The notes under the pieces were generated by a model that was not told where the DNA came from, did not search any database, and saw only the letters and a list, made by a program, of their open reading frames with translations. A stretch of DNA of 64,000 nucleotides from NCBI RefSeq assembly GCF_009742825.1, contig NZ_WPCE01000002.1:17750-81749 (forward strand). Direction: 5' to 3'. Below are positions 8,581 through 16,078 of this stretch, in pieces; position 1 is the first letter of the stretch; each line of letters opens with the position of its first letter. This stretch comes from Halorubrum sp. CBA1125 (GTDB lineage Archaea > Halobacteriota > Halobacteria > Halobacteriales > Haloferacaceae). A program made the translations under genes and the position numbers.

Positions 8581-8720
8581 CACGGCGAGAGTCATACGCG
8601 GCCCGCGTCGGAGACTACGTCGACGAGAAACCATTTGTTCGATGGCTTCGCCTGGCTCTAAGAAGAGGCGGCCCCTGCGTACGACTGTGCGAAATAATTG
8701 TTCGACCGGCAAATCTGTGA
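8577..8720 (+). CDS. Small basic protein coupled to CBS-HEPN
   Basis: This 47-residue ORF has its ATG overlapping the stop of the CBS-HEPN gene (ATGA). It starts MTRRESYAARVGDYVDEKPF and continues VRWLRLALRRGG with two later cysteines. It is basic, unlike the mostly acidic proteins of this genome, with an Arg-rich possible amphipathic helix in the middle. Its stop overlaps a GTG start of the following small ORF. The double overlap is the main argument that it is translated. It could be an inhibitor or localisation partner of the HEPN protein; no family recognised. Confidence 0.45.
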   Translation: MTRRESYAARVGDYVDEKPFVRWLRLALRRGGPCVRLCEIIVRPANL

Positions 8721-8851
8721 GTGAAAGAATGGTCCTGAAAGACATCCCAACCGTTGATGAACTGGTCGAAACGACTGGCCAGTCCAAAGAGCAGCTTCTC
8801 AAGGATCGTGAGGCTGCGGCGAAGATGTCGGGCGACTCTGCCGACGAGTAG
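8717..8851 (+). CDS. Small acidic protein, third gene of coupled trio
   Basis: Reading from GTG 8717, which overlaps the previous stop (GTGA), gives 44 residues; from ATG 8729 it gives 40 (MVLKDIPTVDELVETTGQS). The sequence is helical, acidic and haloarchaeal in composition, with a short HTH-like stretch (VDELVETTGQSKEQLLKDR). It may be a small DNA-binding or antitoxin-like peptide for the HEPN protein upstream. This is inference from size and coupling. Confidence 0.5.
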   Translation: MSERMVLKDIPTVDELVETTGQSKEQLLKDREAAAKMSGDSADE

Positions 8852-8906
8852 CGGTATCCCTGATAGGCGAAGTTGGTTCTACGAACACGATCGGTTACTA
8901 GAATCA

Positions 8907-9171
8907 ATGAGAGAATTCGAAAGCATCGGAGAAATGCTCGCGGCAGAGGATGGAACTGTTTACATTAGTGGTAATAGTCTAAGTGAGACGGCCTGTGTTA
9001 ATGTTAAGTATAATTTATTTCTCACTGCGGGGGGACTTCGCAGACGAAATAGAATATCGAAAGCGGAAGCAGTCCACCGTGGATTATCCCCTTTCCCCAA
9101 GGGTATTTAAGTCACGATCCGATAGTTACTATTGTTTCAGAGCTCCCTTTGGCGATGGAAGCCCGCGGTAA
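8907..9171 (+). pseudogene. Possible small ORF broken by a G6 run
   Basis: Two overlapping frames each look coding over half their length. From ATG 8907, MREFESIGEMLAAEDGTV through KYNLFLTAG looks natural, then the frame becomes Arg-rich noise. Another frame continues with DFADEIEYRKRKQSTVDY and stops at 9171. Removing one G from the GGGGGG run at about 9028-9033 would join them into one protein of about 87 residues. The reading is tentative, because the later part overlaps a good promoter element at 9104 and the C-terminal residues are not distinctive. Confidence 0.25.
9104..9110 (+). promoter_or_regulatory. TATA box (TATTTAA) upstream of the 9294 gene
   Basis: The TATTTAA sequence sits after a purine/pyrimidine-rich CCCCAAGGG stretch and resembles strong haloarchaeal promoters. 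A start site about 25 nt downstream (about 9133-9137) would give the gene at 9294 a leader of roughly 160 nt, unusually long for a haloarchaeon. Confidence 0.5.
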
Positions 9172-9187
9172 CCCTGCGTAGCTAATA

Positions 9188-9208
9188 GACTACCACTTGT
9201 AGGTAGTC
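9188..9208 (+). promoter_or_regulatory. Hairpin in the leader of the 9294 gene
   Basis: GACTACC at 9188-9194 pairs perfectly with GGTAGTC at 9202-9208 around a 7-nt loop. It lies in the middle of the inferred long 5' leader and could be a regulatory structure or part of a small RNA. No known riboswitch recognised. Confidence 0.4.
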
Positions 9209-9293
9209 GTGAGACTGTCTGGATACGCACACGTTTCAGTACACCCACAGGGCACCCCTCGCACGTTGCTAACAAGACAACAACCCAACAGCT

Positions 9294-9860
9294 ATGACGC
9301 TAACAACAACCATCGAAACAAACGGCACAGAAATCGAAGTCGACCTTGATGAACTCGATAAATATGGCTACTACTACCTTAATGAGGCTCGAAACCTCAT
9401 CATTAGAGCGATCGTGTATACTCACGGCACGAAAGACAGCCGCTGGGTAGAAACATCAGAGATTGGGACAGACTACACGATCAGTGAAGTTGAGGTTGAT
9501 ATTGACGAACTCAAGAGATTCGTCAACGCAGAACTCAACCTCACGCTCACAGACGAAGAAGCTGAGCACATCGCTACATACTACCAAGAACAAGGCCACG
9601 AAGTAGTCAGCCACTGGATGGATGATTTTAGCGGAGACCGAATCCTATCCAAAGCCGATTACAAGATCATCTCTACAGATGTGGAAGAACCACTTCTCGG
9701 CTGGGAGTTTGAATTCGAAGACCTAATCACCCGTATCGCCGCGATAACAGAACTTCCTGATCGAGAAATACAGTGGAAACTCTTCAACGCTGCCCGAAGC
9801 GCATCACCTGGAGACTTCGAGTACAGCGCTAAAGTCGAACTCACCGGAACACCACTCTAA
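9294..9860 (+). CDS. Hypothetical acidic cytoplasmic protein
   Basis: The protein has 188 residues. It starts with a beta hairpin (TLTTTIETNGTEIEVDLDELD), followed by alternating helices (GYYYLNEARNLIIRAIVYTHG, ELKRFVNAELNLTLTDEEAEHIATYYQEQ) and a C-terminal beta segment. There is no membrane segment, signal or metal-binding cluster. It is monocistronic with its own promoter. The family is not recognised, and the balanced codon use suggests a real gene. Confidence 0.6.
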   Translation: MTLTTTIETNGTEIEVDLDELDKYGYYYLNEARNLIIRAIVYTHGTKDSRWVETSEIGTDYTISEVEVDIDELKRFVNAELNLTLTDEEAEHIATYYQEQGHEVVSHWMDDFSGDRILSKADYKIISTDVEEPLLGWEFEFEDLITRIAAITELPDREIQWKLFNAARSASPGDFEYSAKVELTGTPL

Positions 9861-9981
9861 CCGGAATTCGCACTCCCAGTGGAACCTGTTTCAGCGAACT
9901 CAAGATTGGATTCAAATCCCAGGGTGATAGAAACAGCGTTGAAAACAGGAATTTGACCGCGTATCGTCCGTTCTTAGACGA

Positions 9982-11073
9982 CTACAGCTCTGCGTTGATC
10001 CGCTGTAGCGCCGCAATAGCTGTCTGTAACTGCTCGCGGACCATTACGTTTCCCTCGTCCGGTGTCGACTTATCCCTATCTTCTTGATCGCCCTGAACGG
10101 ACTCTCCTAGTCCTGTAGGGTCAGACGGAGTACTGTCTCCGACACCGTGGCCAACGGAATCCAGCCGTTGTTGCTCATCGGAACTACTCGAATTCACGTC
10201 TGCCTCGTCGGCTGTCTCACTCGTGGTGTCACCACCTGGATGCTGCCCACCGCGACCACCGCGGCGAAACGCATCCAGGGGGAAATCATACGCACACGCT
10301 CGCTTCTCTTTGTGGAACGTCGTCCGCCTAGAAATGTCAAGCACGTCCATAACCGTCTGCCGGTTACAACCGCGTTCTAAGGCTTGCCGGACCTGCTCGT
10401 CTTCAACCCGCTGAATCAACGCTTGCGGATCCGACGGGATGTGACCACGCGCAGAATGCTCGATTTGGCCTGTCAAGCCCCACGCACCCGTCTGGACATC
10501 CTGATCAACGATCTGCCGGTCACGCGTCTCGACCTGGTTGTCAAGCCCCATCAGGACTGCAAGGCGTTCACGGACCGTCGTTGGCGACAACTCCGCCGTT
10601 AACGAGTCCGCGATCTTACCAGTCTGCGCTGGCCCCTCGTCAGCCAAGTACCGTAAGATCTCGATGTCCTGCGGAAGCAGCACACTGAGATCGGCTTCTG
10701 TGAGTGTTACTGGAGCGTCTGCACGCGTCGATTGCTGGTGAATCCAACTGTGGCAGGACCGGCACAGCGTCGTCAGATTCTCCAAGTCGTTTTCAGCGAC
10801 TCCGACGGGGTCACGCTCGATATGGTGAACGTGTAACGTCGCCAGACCACCTCGCTCTGGACCTTCTCGCCCGCAGACTTGACACCGATGACCGTCTCGT
10901 GCCAACACGTCAGAGCGTGTCTCGGGAGTTACCGATGCGTTCTCGCGGTTCTGCTCGTAGTCGTGGCTCGCCGCTGAGTCAGACGTACGCGTCTCCGCGC
11001 CGTCTGGCTCACTCGTCGTCGTTTGTTCGTTCGATTCGTTGCTGAACTCGTGGTGTCCGTCAGCTCGTGTCAT
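9982..11073 (-). CDS. HNH endonuclease with C-terminal winged-helix region
   Basis: The protein has 363 residues. After a polar N-terminal tail of about 48 residues comes an HNH nuclease domain (about 50-115): DGHRCQVCGREG, then LHVHHIERDP, then NLTTLCRSCHSWIHQ, giving two zinc-binding CxxC pairs and the catalytic His (HVHH) with Asn. Residues 130-185 form a winged helix (LPQDIEILRYLADEGPAQTGKIADSL), and a second HTH-like part (CNRQTVMDVLDISRRTTF) lies around 240-260. The C-terminus is disordered. It is 133 bp downstream of the DnaQ-like gene and in the same direction as the RAMP operon, so it could supply a DNA nickase activity to it. A stand-alone homing or restriction-type HNH is the alternative. 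Confidence 0.8.
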   Translation of the reverse strand: MTRADGHHEFSNESNEQTTTSEPDGAETRTSDSAASHDYEQNRENASVTPETRSDVLARDGHRCQVCGREGPERGGLATLHVHHIERDPVGVAENDLENLTTLCRSCHSWIHQQSTRADAPVTLTEADLSVLLPQDIEILRYLADEGPAQTGKIADSLTAELSPTTVRERLAVLMGLDNQVETRDRQIVDQDVQTGAWGLTGQIEHSARGHIPSDPQALIQRVEDEQVRQALERGCNRQTVMDVLDISRRTTFHKEKRACAYDFPLDAFRRGGRGGQHPGGDTTSETADEADVNSSSSDEQQRLDSVGHGVGDSTPSDPTGLGESVQGDQEDRDKSTPDEGNVMVREQLQTAIAALQRINAEL

Positions 11074-11206
11074 CAGTTTCTGTTAGCTTCGGTCGCTTGC
11101 TCGATTGGTTCGCGCGGTTCCGGCCAGCATATGGATGATCGCTTCAATCAGATCGACCGCTTCCATCGCTCCCCGTCAGACTCGGTGTTGCACAGTTACG
11201 CGAGCA

Positions 11207-11899
11207 TCACCTCTGCACCGTCGGTGACAGTGACTTCACCGAGAACTCTGATTTCGAGCAATACCACTGAGCAAGCCGTCCGAGATCACGGGTCCGAAGC
11301 ACATCAGCGACGTTATGAGCCACTAGGTCAGCGAACCGTCCCTCATTGAACGCTGTGACTGCTTCACCACTCTCGACGAACGGATCCACGTCGCTGTACC
11401 GGCCATCACACAGCACGTCATAGACGCCTGCTAAGTCCCTCTGATCATCAGACACGACATCACCGTCACCACCATCACAGGATGTGACGGTCGTATTGAA
11501 TCGCCGCGTTAAGACCGGCAGAAGATCCGCGTACGGGAGCTCACGGAACGGCCACTCAATCTCCAACCGTGCCAAGCGCGTCCGAAGGAACGGGAGATCG
11601 AACCCGCCCTTCCATCGTTCTCCGTTGAACGCCACCAGCAACACGTCATCATCCTGGAGCCGGTCCGCAGTGAACGATCCCACTGCTTCAAACAGCGCTC
11701 GCTCCGTCGGATGCGTCGTTACCTGCACGTGTACAGGCACGCGATCACTAACACGTCTCTCCACACCGTCGGCATCCCGACTACCAGTCTGGACGAACAC
11801 GCGGACGCCCATCGGCACCGCGAATCCGATTACAGTAACCTCGTCGTCGACACCGAACCCAGTCGTCTCAATATCGAACGCGACCAGTTCCAGCACCAC
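11207..11899 (-). CDS. DnaQ-like (DEDD) 3'-5' exonuclease in the RAMP operon
   Basis: This 230-residue protein starts at a GTG whose first base is shared with the stop of the upstream RAMP gene. Exo I is clear: LVAFDIETTGFG, with Asp and Glu as metal ligands. Exo II is plausible in LLVAFNGERWKGGFDLPFL, and a third acidic site lies in FADLVAHNVADVLRTRDL near the C-terminus. The RNase H-fold family degrades DNA or RNA from 3' ends. The one-base overlap means coupled translation with the RAMP protein, which strongly suggests that the exonuclease works with the ribonucleoprotein, in crRNA trimming or target degradation. Confidence 0.75.
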   Translation of the reverse strand: MVLELVAFDIETTGFGVDDEVTVIGFAVPMGVRVFVQTGSRDADGVERRVSDRVPVHVQVTTHPTERALFEAVGSFTADRLQDDDVLLVAFNGERWKGGFDLPFLRTRLARLEIEWPFRELPYADLLPVLTRRFNTTVTSCDGGDGDVVSDDQRDLAGVYDVLCDGRYSDVDPFVESGEAVTAFNEGRFADLVAHNVADVLRTRDLGRLAQWYCSKSEFSVKSLSPTVQR

Positions 11900-12927
11900 T
11901 ACGCTTCACCCCCTGAGACATCTGCCTTCTCAACGTCGTGTATCAGCTCGGCACGATCCGGGATGCGATCATCGCTCGCCGGGCGGACTCGAAGCTCACC
12001 GAATCCGAACCGCGAATGCGTTCCAACCCGGGATACCCCGTTCTTTGCCGTCTTGACCGGGTCCGATCCGTCGTACCCGACAATCTGTCCGTGGTCAATC
12101 GTCGCTAGGTCATACACGTCTCCATCGTCGACGAGCCGTTCCGTCCGTCGCCGTAGCCCGGATCCTCTCGCTTCACTCACCTCACCCTCATTGTTACGGT
12201 CACAGTCAGCCGCACTCGACGGCGCAGCTGGGCGGGACACATCCCACCACCACGGCACGGACTGATCATCAGCACCGGGGTAGTCGGTCGCTATGACGAA
12301 CGGTGACACCAACTCAATGGAGTGCTCATCAGCTGCTGCGATCCGATCGTAGTCCAACGCCTCAAGATCGATCAGTTGTGAATCGACGATCGACAACCGA
12401 CCGAACCCGTAGTTCCGCGCGCCGCCGACCTGCAGGCCATCCAGCGTCTCATCCGCGACCGGAAGCACCGACTTCGAGTGCGAGCCAGTCGTAGACAGGT
12501 AACACTGGACGAACCACCGAACCGATCGTTTCGAAGTCTGCATCTCTGGCGGGCGACCAAACCACGCGACCGAATCGAACGCAAGCCGCCCACCGTGCGA
12601 CTGGACAGGATGGGCGTTATGCGCGTCTCGTGGCCACGACGACTTTAGCCAACGCTGCGCCGAATCCCGCAGCAGGAACAGATCATCATACGCCTCGACC
12701 GGCGGTAGCGACAATCCAACCTTCCCTAACGATTCCTGAGAGTACCACGATGGCGGCGTCCCGTACGCCTTCGGCAGGAACACACCGTTGCTGACACACA
12801 GCCCTCGCCGCATCGACTCATCGACACGCTGTGCTAGTGCCTGATAGAGCGCGTTCCCTGTCACGAAGTACGGGTGCCCCAGATACCCCGTCTCCAGCTC
12901 GAACAGTACCTGCTGAATTCGTGTCAC
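11899..12927 (-). CDS. RAMP protein with two Gly-rich loops (Cas5/Cas6-like, csf3- or csf5-like)
   Basis: The protein has 342 residues. It opens with VLFELETGYLGHPYFVTGNALYQALAQRV, the first strand and helix of a RAMP ferredoxin-like fold. A first Gly-rich loop is in LQVGGARNYGFGRLSIVD (about residue 180) and a second in RVGTHSRFGFGELRVRP near residue 310, so it probably has two RRM-like halves, as in Cas5/Cas6 proteins. An insert of low-complexity acidic sequence lies between them. It may process crRNA or cap the effector. The 5' side is separated from the rest of the operon by about 350 bp of non-coding repeats, and the 3' end overlaps the exonuclease. Assignment to a specific Csf family is not possible from motifs alone. 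Confidence 0.68.
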   Translation of the reverse strand: MTRIQQVLFELETGYLGHPYFVTGNALYQALAQRVDESMRRGLCVSNGVFLPKAYGTPPSWYSQESLGKVGLSLPPVEAYDDLFLLRDSAQRWLKSSWPRDAHNAHPVQSHGGRLAFDSVAWFGRPPEMQTSKRSVRWFVQCYLSTTGSHSKSVLPVADETLDGLQVGGARNYGFGRLSIVDSQLIDLEALDYDRIAAADEHSIELVSPFVIATDYPGADDQSVPWWWDVSRPAAPSSAADCDRNNEGEVSEARGSGLRRRTERLVDDGDVYDLATIDHGQIVGYDGSDPVKTAKNGVSRVGTHSRFGFGELRVRPASDDRIPDRAELIHDVEKADVSGGEA

Positions 12928-12936
12928 GCTGACTCA

Positions 12937-13200
12937 CCCCCTGCGTTTCCACTCCAGATCCCGAGTAATCTCCGAGACTGAAGCGCCACGGACTGCGGTC
13001 CAGACACACCCTGTTTCCAGTGCCACGAGCCGTACAGCGCCGCTGCCGGCGCAATACAGGGGCCGGTAGGGGCAGATTGTAGCCACCAGTCCCGCAGCGG
13101 CATCGCACCTCGCCGCAGTGATGCCGCCCCTCTATCTCGACGACCACACACCCCGTTTCCACTGTCTTCACCACGACGACCACACACCCTGTTTCCAGTG
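12937..13200 (-). repeat. Degenerate direct repeats in the RAMP operon gap
   Basis: On the minus strand the core TGGAAACAGGGTGTGTGG starts near 13196. A near copy with one change starts near 13160, another near 13018 and a weaker one near 12950. The first two copies share about 26 bp including GGTCGTCG and are exactly 36 bp apart; the next spacings are about 142 and 68. The 356-bp gap has no convincing ORF and also contains GC-rich hairpins (GCGGCATC/GATGCCGC around 13095-13130). It could be a decayed mini-CRISPR array, an RNA component of the system or a recombination scar. Regular spacers are not present. Confidence 0.5.
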
Positions 13201-13282
13201 CCCCGGGCAGTAGATCCATCTATACCGTCGTATTCCGGCATCGACGCTGCCCTGTAACGAGGAGATTCGAAGCGCCCCATCA

Positions 13283-14150
13283 TCACGACCACCCCCACCC
13301 CACATCAGCAGCACCAGCATCACGCACACCACGCCACGCGACGAACTCCTCGATGTACTGCAACGCCGTTGACCAGGATCGGAGCCGTCGAAGCTGCGCA
13401 TCCAACACCATCCTCGATCGTGCCCCGTCCGTCTCGAACGGCTGGGCGGTCAACCGCGACCATACATCCGCAAAACGACCGCGCCGGTCCCGGCCCGAGC
13501 CTCGCCGCCGGCCGATCGCCTGGATCACTCGTCACAACCAGCGTCACCAGCGGCGACCACAACACGGTACGATGCGGCGACACCACACCACTCTCTAACG
13601 CCGCTTCGACACCGCCATCAGTGGCCGTCGCCTCACCAGACCCCACCGCCAGGAACAATTCGTCGAAGCTACGTCCTGCACGGTACTCGGACAACAGCGC
13701 CGCCGTCAACAGCACGTGGTACTTCAGCGACGTGTACGGATAGTACGCCGACTCGTTGAACGCCGCAGCAACGTCGCTCGTCAGCCACGCCGCGTGGAGC
13801 CGAACGGCTTCACTAGGCGTCACCAACGATCGGAACCCGCCATCCGCTGCCGCCTCAATCCGGCCAGATTCAGTCGCGGACTCGCCCGTCAGCAACGACA
13901 ACCGGTACGGTGACGAGTGGTTCGCCACCGTCTGTTCCGGCTCACCTGACGGTCGGCTCAGTAACGCCGCATCACCATCCGCACCTCGCGGGACAGCCTC
14001 ATTCACCGGCACACCGTGATACTCGTCAGCACCCGAACCGTGCCGCCGATTCCGGAGTTTGTGGACATCGTGGCGATACACCGCCACCATCGGATCAGCA
14101 ACCGTCTTACCGACTGCATCAGCATCCACAAAGTCACGAGCATCACTCAT
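13283..14150 (-). pseudogene. RAMP-operon gene, split by a frameshift in an A4 run
   Basis: Frame one runs from ATG 14150 for about 225 residues (SSPYRLSLLTGES, LKYHVLLTAALLSEYRAGRSFDELF, TVLWSPLVTLVVTSDPGDRP) and then becomes unnatural. The next frame continues naturally as FADVWSRLTAQPFETDG through LRSWSTALQYIEEFVAWRG to the stop at 13283. Dropping one A from AAAA at 13472-13475 joins them into about 289 residues. Its ATG overlaps the upstream stop (ATGA), so it belongs to the operon. I see no Gly-rich RAMP loop. By position it could be the missing Cas5 or small/large-subunit component, but the family is not recognised. Confidence 0.55.
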
Positions 14151-15145
14151 CAGAGATCACCTCGCTCTCCCTCGACGACACTGTCCTGACGATCGATCGC
14201 CGCACTCAGCTCGCCGTCAGCATCGCTCACACGCGCCTGCAACGCTCGCGTGAACTCTTCACGGTACGTCTTCCGCCACTCATCGTCTTTCTCCTGCATC
14301 GCCTTCGTGGCGTTCTGCGCCCGATTGTACACGCGACGGATCTCTCGCTTGGTGTACAGCGGATTCACCACACCCACATCAGCAATCCCCGCACCGAAAT
14401 TCCGCGCACCACCGAGCTGGAACTCAAACGTATCACTCTTCGAATTGAGCAACGAAACCGCTTCTAGCAACAACCCGACGAACTCGGGCTTCAGTGTCCG
14501 TAGCGTCAACAACCACGTTCCCTCGACGTTCCCGACCACGTCCCGAGTCGCGTGCCGCAACGGCTGCCCACCGTCCTCATCGTTCCGCGACCGAACCTGC
14601 GTGTGCAGTTGCCGGTAATGCGCCTCGGCCTCACCACGGAGAACATCGACCTGGGAGCGAACCGGCGAGAACCGAATCGGCCGACGCAACAACTCGCCCG
14701 GTTTGTCACCGAATCCACCGAACAACTCGTAGACAACACAGCCAGCGTCGGTATCGCCTGCCTCAACGCAGGCTCCTTTCTCGTGGTACCCCTGGCTCAA
14801 GTCACGATCATACACGTCCGCACGCATATAATCCGCATTCGGCTCACCCGGATGGCACGCCGACATCCCCGCAATCTGCAACACGCGTTCACACCCGTGC
14901 CGTAACCAGCCCGACAACGTGAACGGCGAGATCTGCCCGCGAATCTGATTCATCGCATCATCCGCCTCGTACCGATCCGCAGACGCATGATGCCGATCAG
15001 TCACGACGCCGTCACCCGGCGCAAGCAAATCCACCCCAAGGTCAAGGTACAGATCCGGGAACGTCGACTCATCGACAGGTGGAAGCTCGAACTCACCGTC
15101 AAGGTGCCACACCGAGAATGACGGGGACTCCGATCCCCCCGTCAT
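14150..15145 (-). CDS. Cas7-like RAMP backbone protein (csf2-like)
   Basis: The protein has 331 residues. An early segment, ISPFTLSGWLRHGCERVLQIAG, matches the Cas7/Csm3-type pattern of a beta strand, Ser/Gly turn and helix. The sequence FQLGGARNFGAGIADVGVV near residue 265 is a classic RAMP Gly-rich loop. Between them lie a Cys-containing insertion and a beta-rich stretch (EGTWLLTLRTLKPEFVGLLLEAV), and a basic helical tail ends the protein. Cas7 proteins polymerise along the guide RNA, so this is probably the effector backbone. The ATG overlaps the upstream stop and its own stop overlaps the next ATG. The absence of a Cas10 gene argues against type III and suggests a type IV-like relative. 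Confidence 0.7.
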   Translation of the reverse strand: MTGGSESPSFSVWHLDGEFELPPVDESTFPDLYLDLGVDLLAPGDGVVTDRHHASADRYEADDAMNQIRGQISPFTLSGWLRHGCERVLQIAGMSACHPGEPNADYMRADVYDRDLSQGYHEKGACVEAGDTDAGCVVYELFGGFGDKPGELLRRPIRFSPVRSQVDVLRGEAEAHYRQLHTQVRSRNDEDGGQPLRHATRDVVGNVEGTWLLTLRTLKPEFVGLLLEAVSLLNSKSDTFEFQLGGARNFGAGIADVGVVNPLYTKREIRRVYNRAQNATKAMQEKDDEWRKTYREEFTRALQARVSDADGELSAAIDRQDSVVEGERGDL

Positions 15146-15651
15146 TGCGAACCACCACTGTCACACCACGACGACGGCTGCTCACGGCCAGATGACTCCG
15201 TCACCACACCCGAATGAGTTACATCAACACGGGCATCCTCACCATCGGCACCCGAGTCCGGATAAGCATCATCCAGCGTGTATGCCTCTAGCGTGTTCCG
15301 CGGACTGAAGACAACCAATTCAGGTTCCAGTAAAACCAGCCACGCCGACTGCGTCGCCGCGTCTGACACCGTACCGACCCGCCCTTGGACAACCAGCTCC
15401 CGGAGCGATCGATCCCACGAGCGATTATACTCATCTCCATGCCCCCGACAAAACACATCCTCAATCTTAAATTTCGGATCAGACTTCGATCGAAAAGCGG
15501 ACACAGTAATGCGTCCGCCTTCCCAAATTCGAGAGTCACAGACTTGACAGATAACGGCCCCTTCCGCCAAATCTGACAGTTTCAGTTTGTTTATGTCTTC
15601 AATAAGCTCGCTGTCGATACTTTCTTGATTTGGTGGTGTTGATTTCGTCAT
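15142..15651 (-). CDS. First gene of RAMP operon, zinc-finger protein (possible csf1-like subunit)
   Basis: The protein has 169 residues from ATG 15651 (MTKSTPPNQESID). An in-frame GTG at 15738 lies about 28 nt after a TATA-like TTTATG and could be a leaderless start, but the 29 added residues are not domain-like. ICQVCDSRIWEGGRI and VFCRGHGDEY give a CxxC plus C-x2-H zinc-binding set around residues 35-80, followed by helices and a strand (SAWLVLLEPELVVFSP). The C-terminal 60 residues are disordered and acidic. Csf1, the type IV large-subunit-like protein, has a zinc finger and stands at the start of its operon, hence the tentative name. Confidence 0.5.
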   Translation of the reverse strand: MTKSTPPNQESIDSELIEDINKLKLSDLAEGAVICQVCDSRIWEGGRITVSAFRSKSDPKFKIEDVFCRGHGDEYNRSWDRSLRELVVQGRVGTVSDAATQSAWLVLLEPELVVFSPRNTLEAYTLDDAYPDSGADGEDARVDVTHSGVVTESSGREQPSSWCDSGGSQ

Positions 15652-15738
15652 GGGTTCGAGATTGGTTATTCTGAACCCAGCCTGGGTGCTACCACACCCG
15701 GGCGTTTCCTGATTAACGCCCCATGGCTGAGCTTCCAC

Positions 15739-15812
15739 CCATTAGTCATACCGCTAATGGCATAAACCTTTGGACGTTCGACTAATGGATGGCGTCCCAG
15801 CACTCATTAGTG
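15739..15812. promoter_or_regulatory. Four ATTAG half-sites between RAMP operon and wHTH gene
   Basis: CCATTAGTC (15739-15747) and GACTAATGG (15780-15788) are a perfect 9-bp inverted repeat. CGCTAATGG (15752-15760) and CTCATTAGTG (15803-15812) are further copies of the same half-site. They overlap the TATA-like CATAAACC at 15761-15768, which can serve both directions. The divergent small winged-helix protein is the obvious candidate to bind them and control the RAMP operon. Confidence 0.6.
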
Positions 15813-15834
15813 AACCGGGGTCAATATCGGTGAT

Positions 15835-16071
15835 ATGGGCGACCGGAAGCGTGACGAGAACAGTGGTCGGTTTAGCGAGGAGTATCCTCGGGAAGATTTT
15901 CTCCGGGTCGTTGAAGAACTCGGTGCAGCCGGGACGACCGACGTTGCTGAACACGTGGGGTGCGACCGAAGAACTGCTTATCTGAAGCTCCAAAGTCTCA
16001 GAGAGGAAGGCGATGTTGAGAGTCGAAAGGTCGGAAACGCTCTGCTGTGGGAATTAGTGGACGAATCTTAG
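15835..16071 (+). CDS. Small winged-helix regulator of the RAMP operon (putative)
   Basis: The protein has 78 residues and is almost entirely one winged helix: REDFLRVVEELGAAGTTDVAEHVGCDRRTAYLKLQSLREEGDVESRKVGNALLWEL, with the recognition helix at DRRTAYLKL and a wing at SRKVGNALLW. Small stand-alone wHTH proteins of this type are common in haloarchaea. It is divergent from the RAMP operon across the ATTAG half-sites and convergent with brxL, with stops 8 nt apart. A repressor that limits expression of the CRISPR-like genes is the simplest model. Confidence 0.72.
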   Translation: MGDRKRDENSGRFSEEYPREDFLRVVEELGAAGTTDVAEHVGCDRRTAYLKLQSLREEGDVESRKVGNALLWELVDES

Positions 16072-16078
16072 GGAGTAA

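Noticed and set aside
12937..13200. A normal CRISPR array
   Set aside because: Only three to four degenerate copies with unequal spacing and no uniform spacers, so reported as repeats only.
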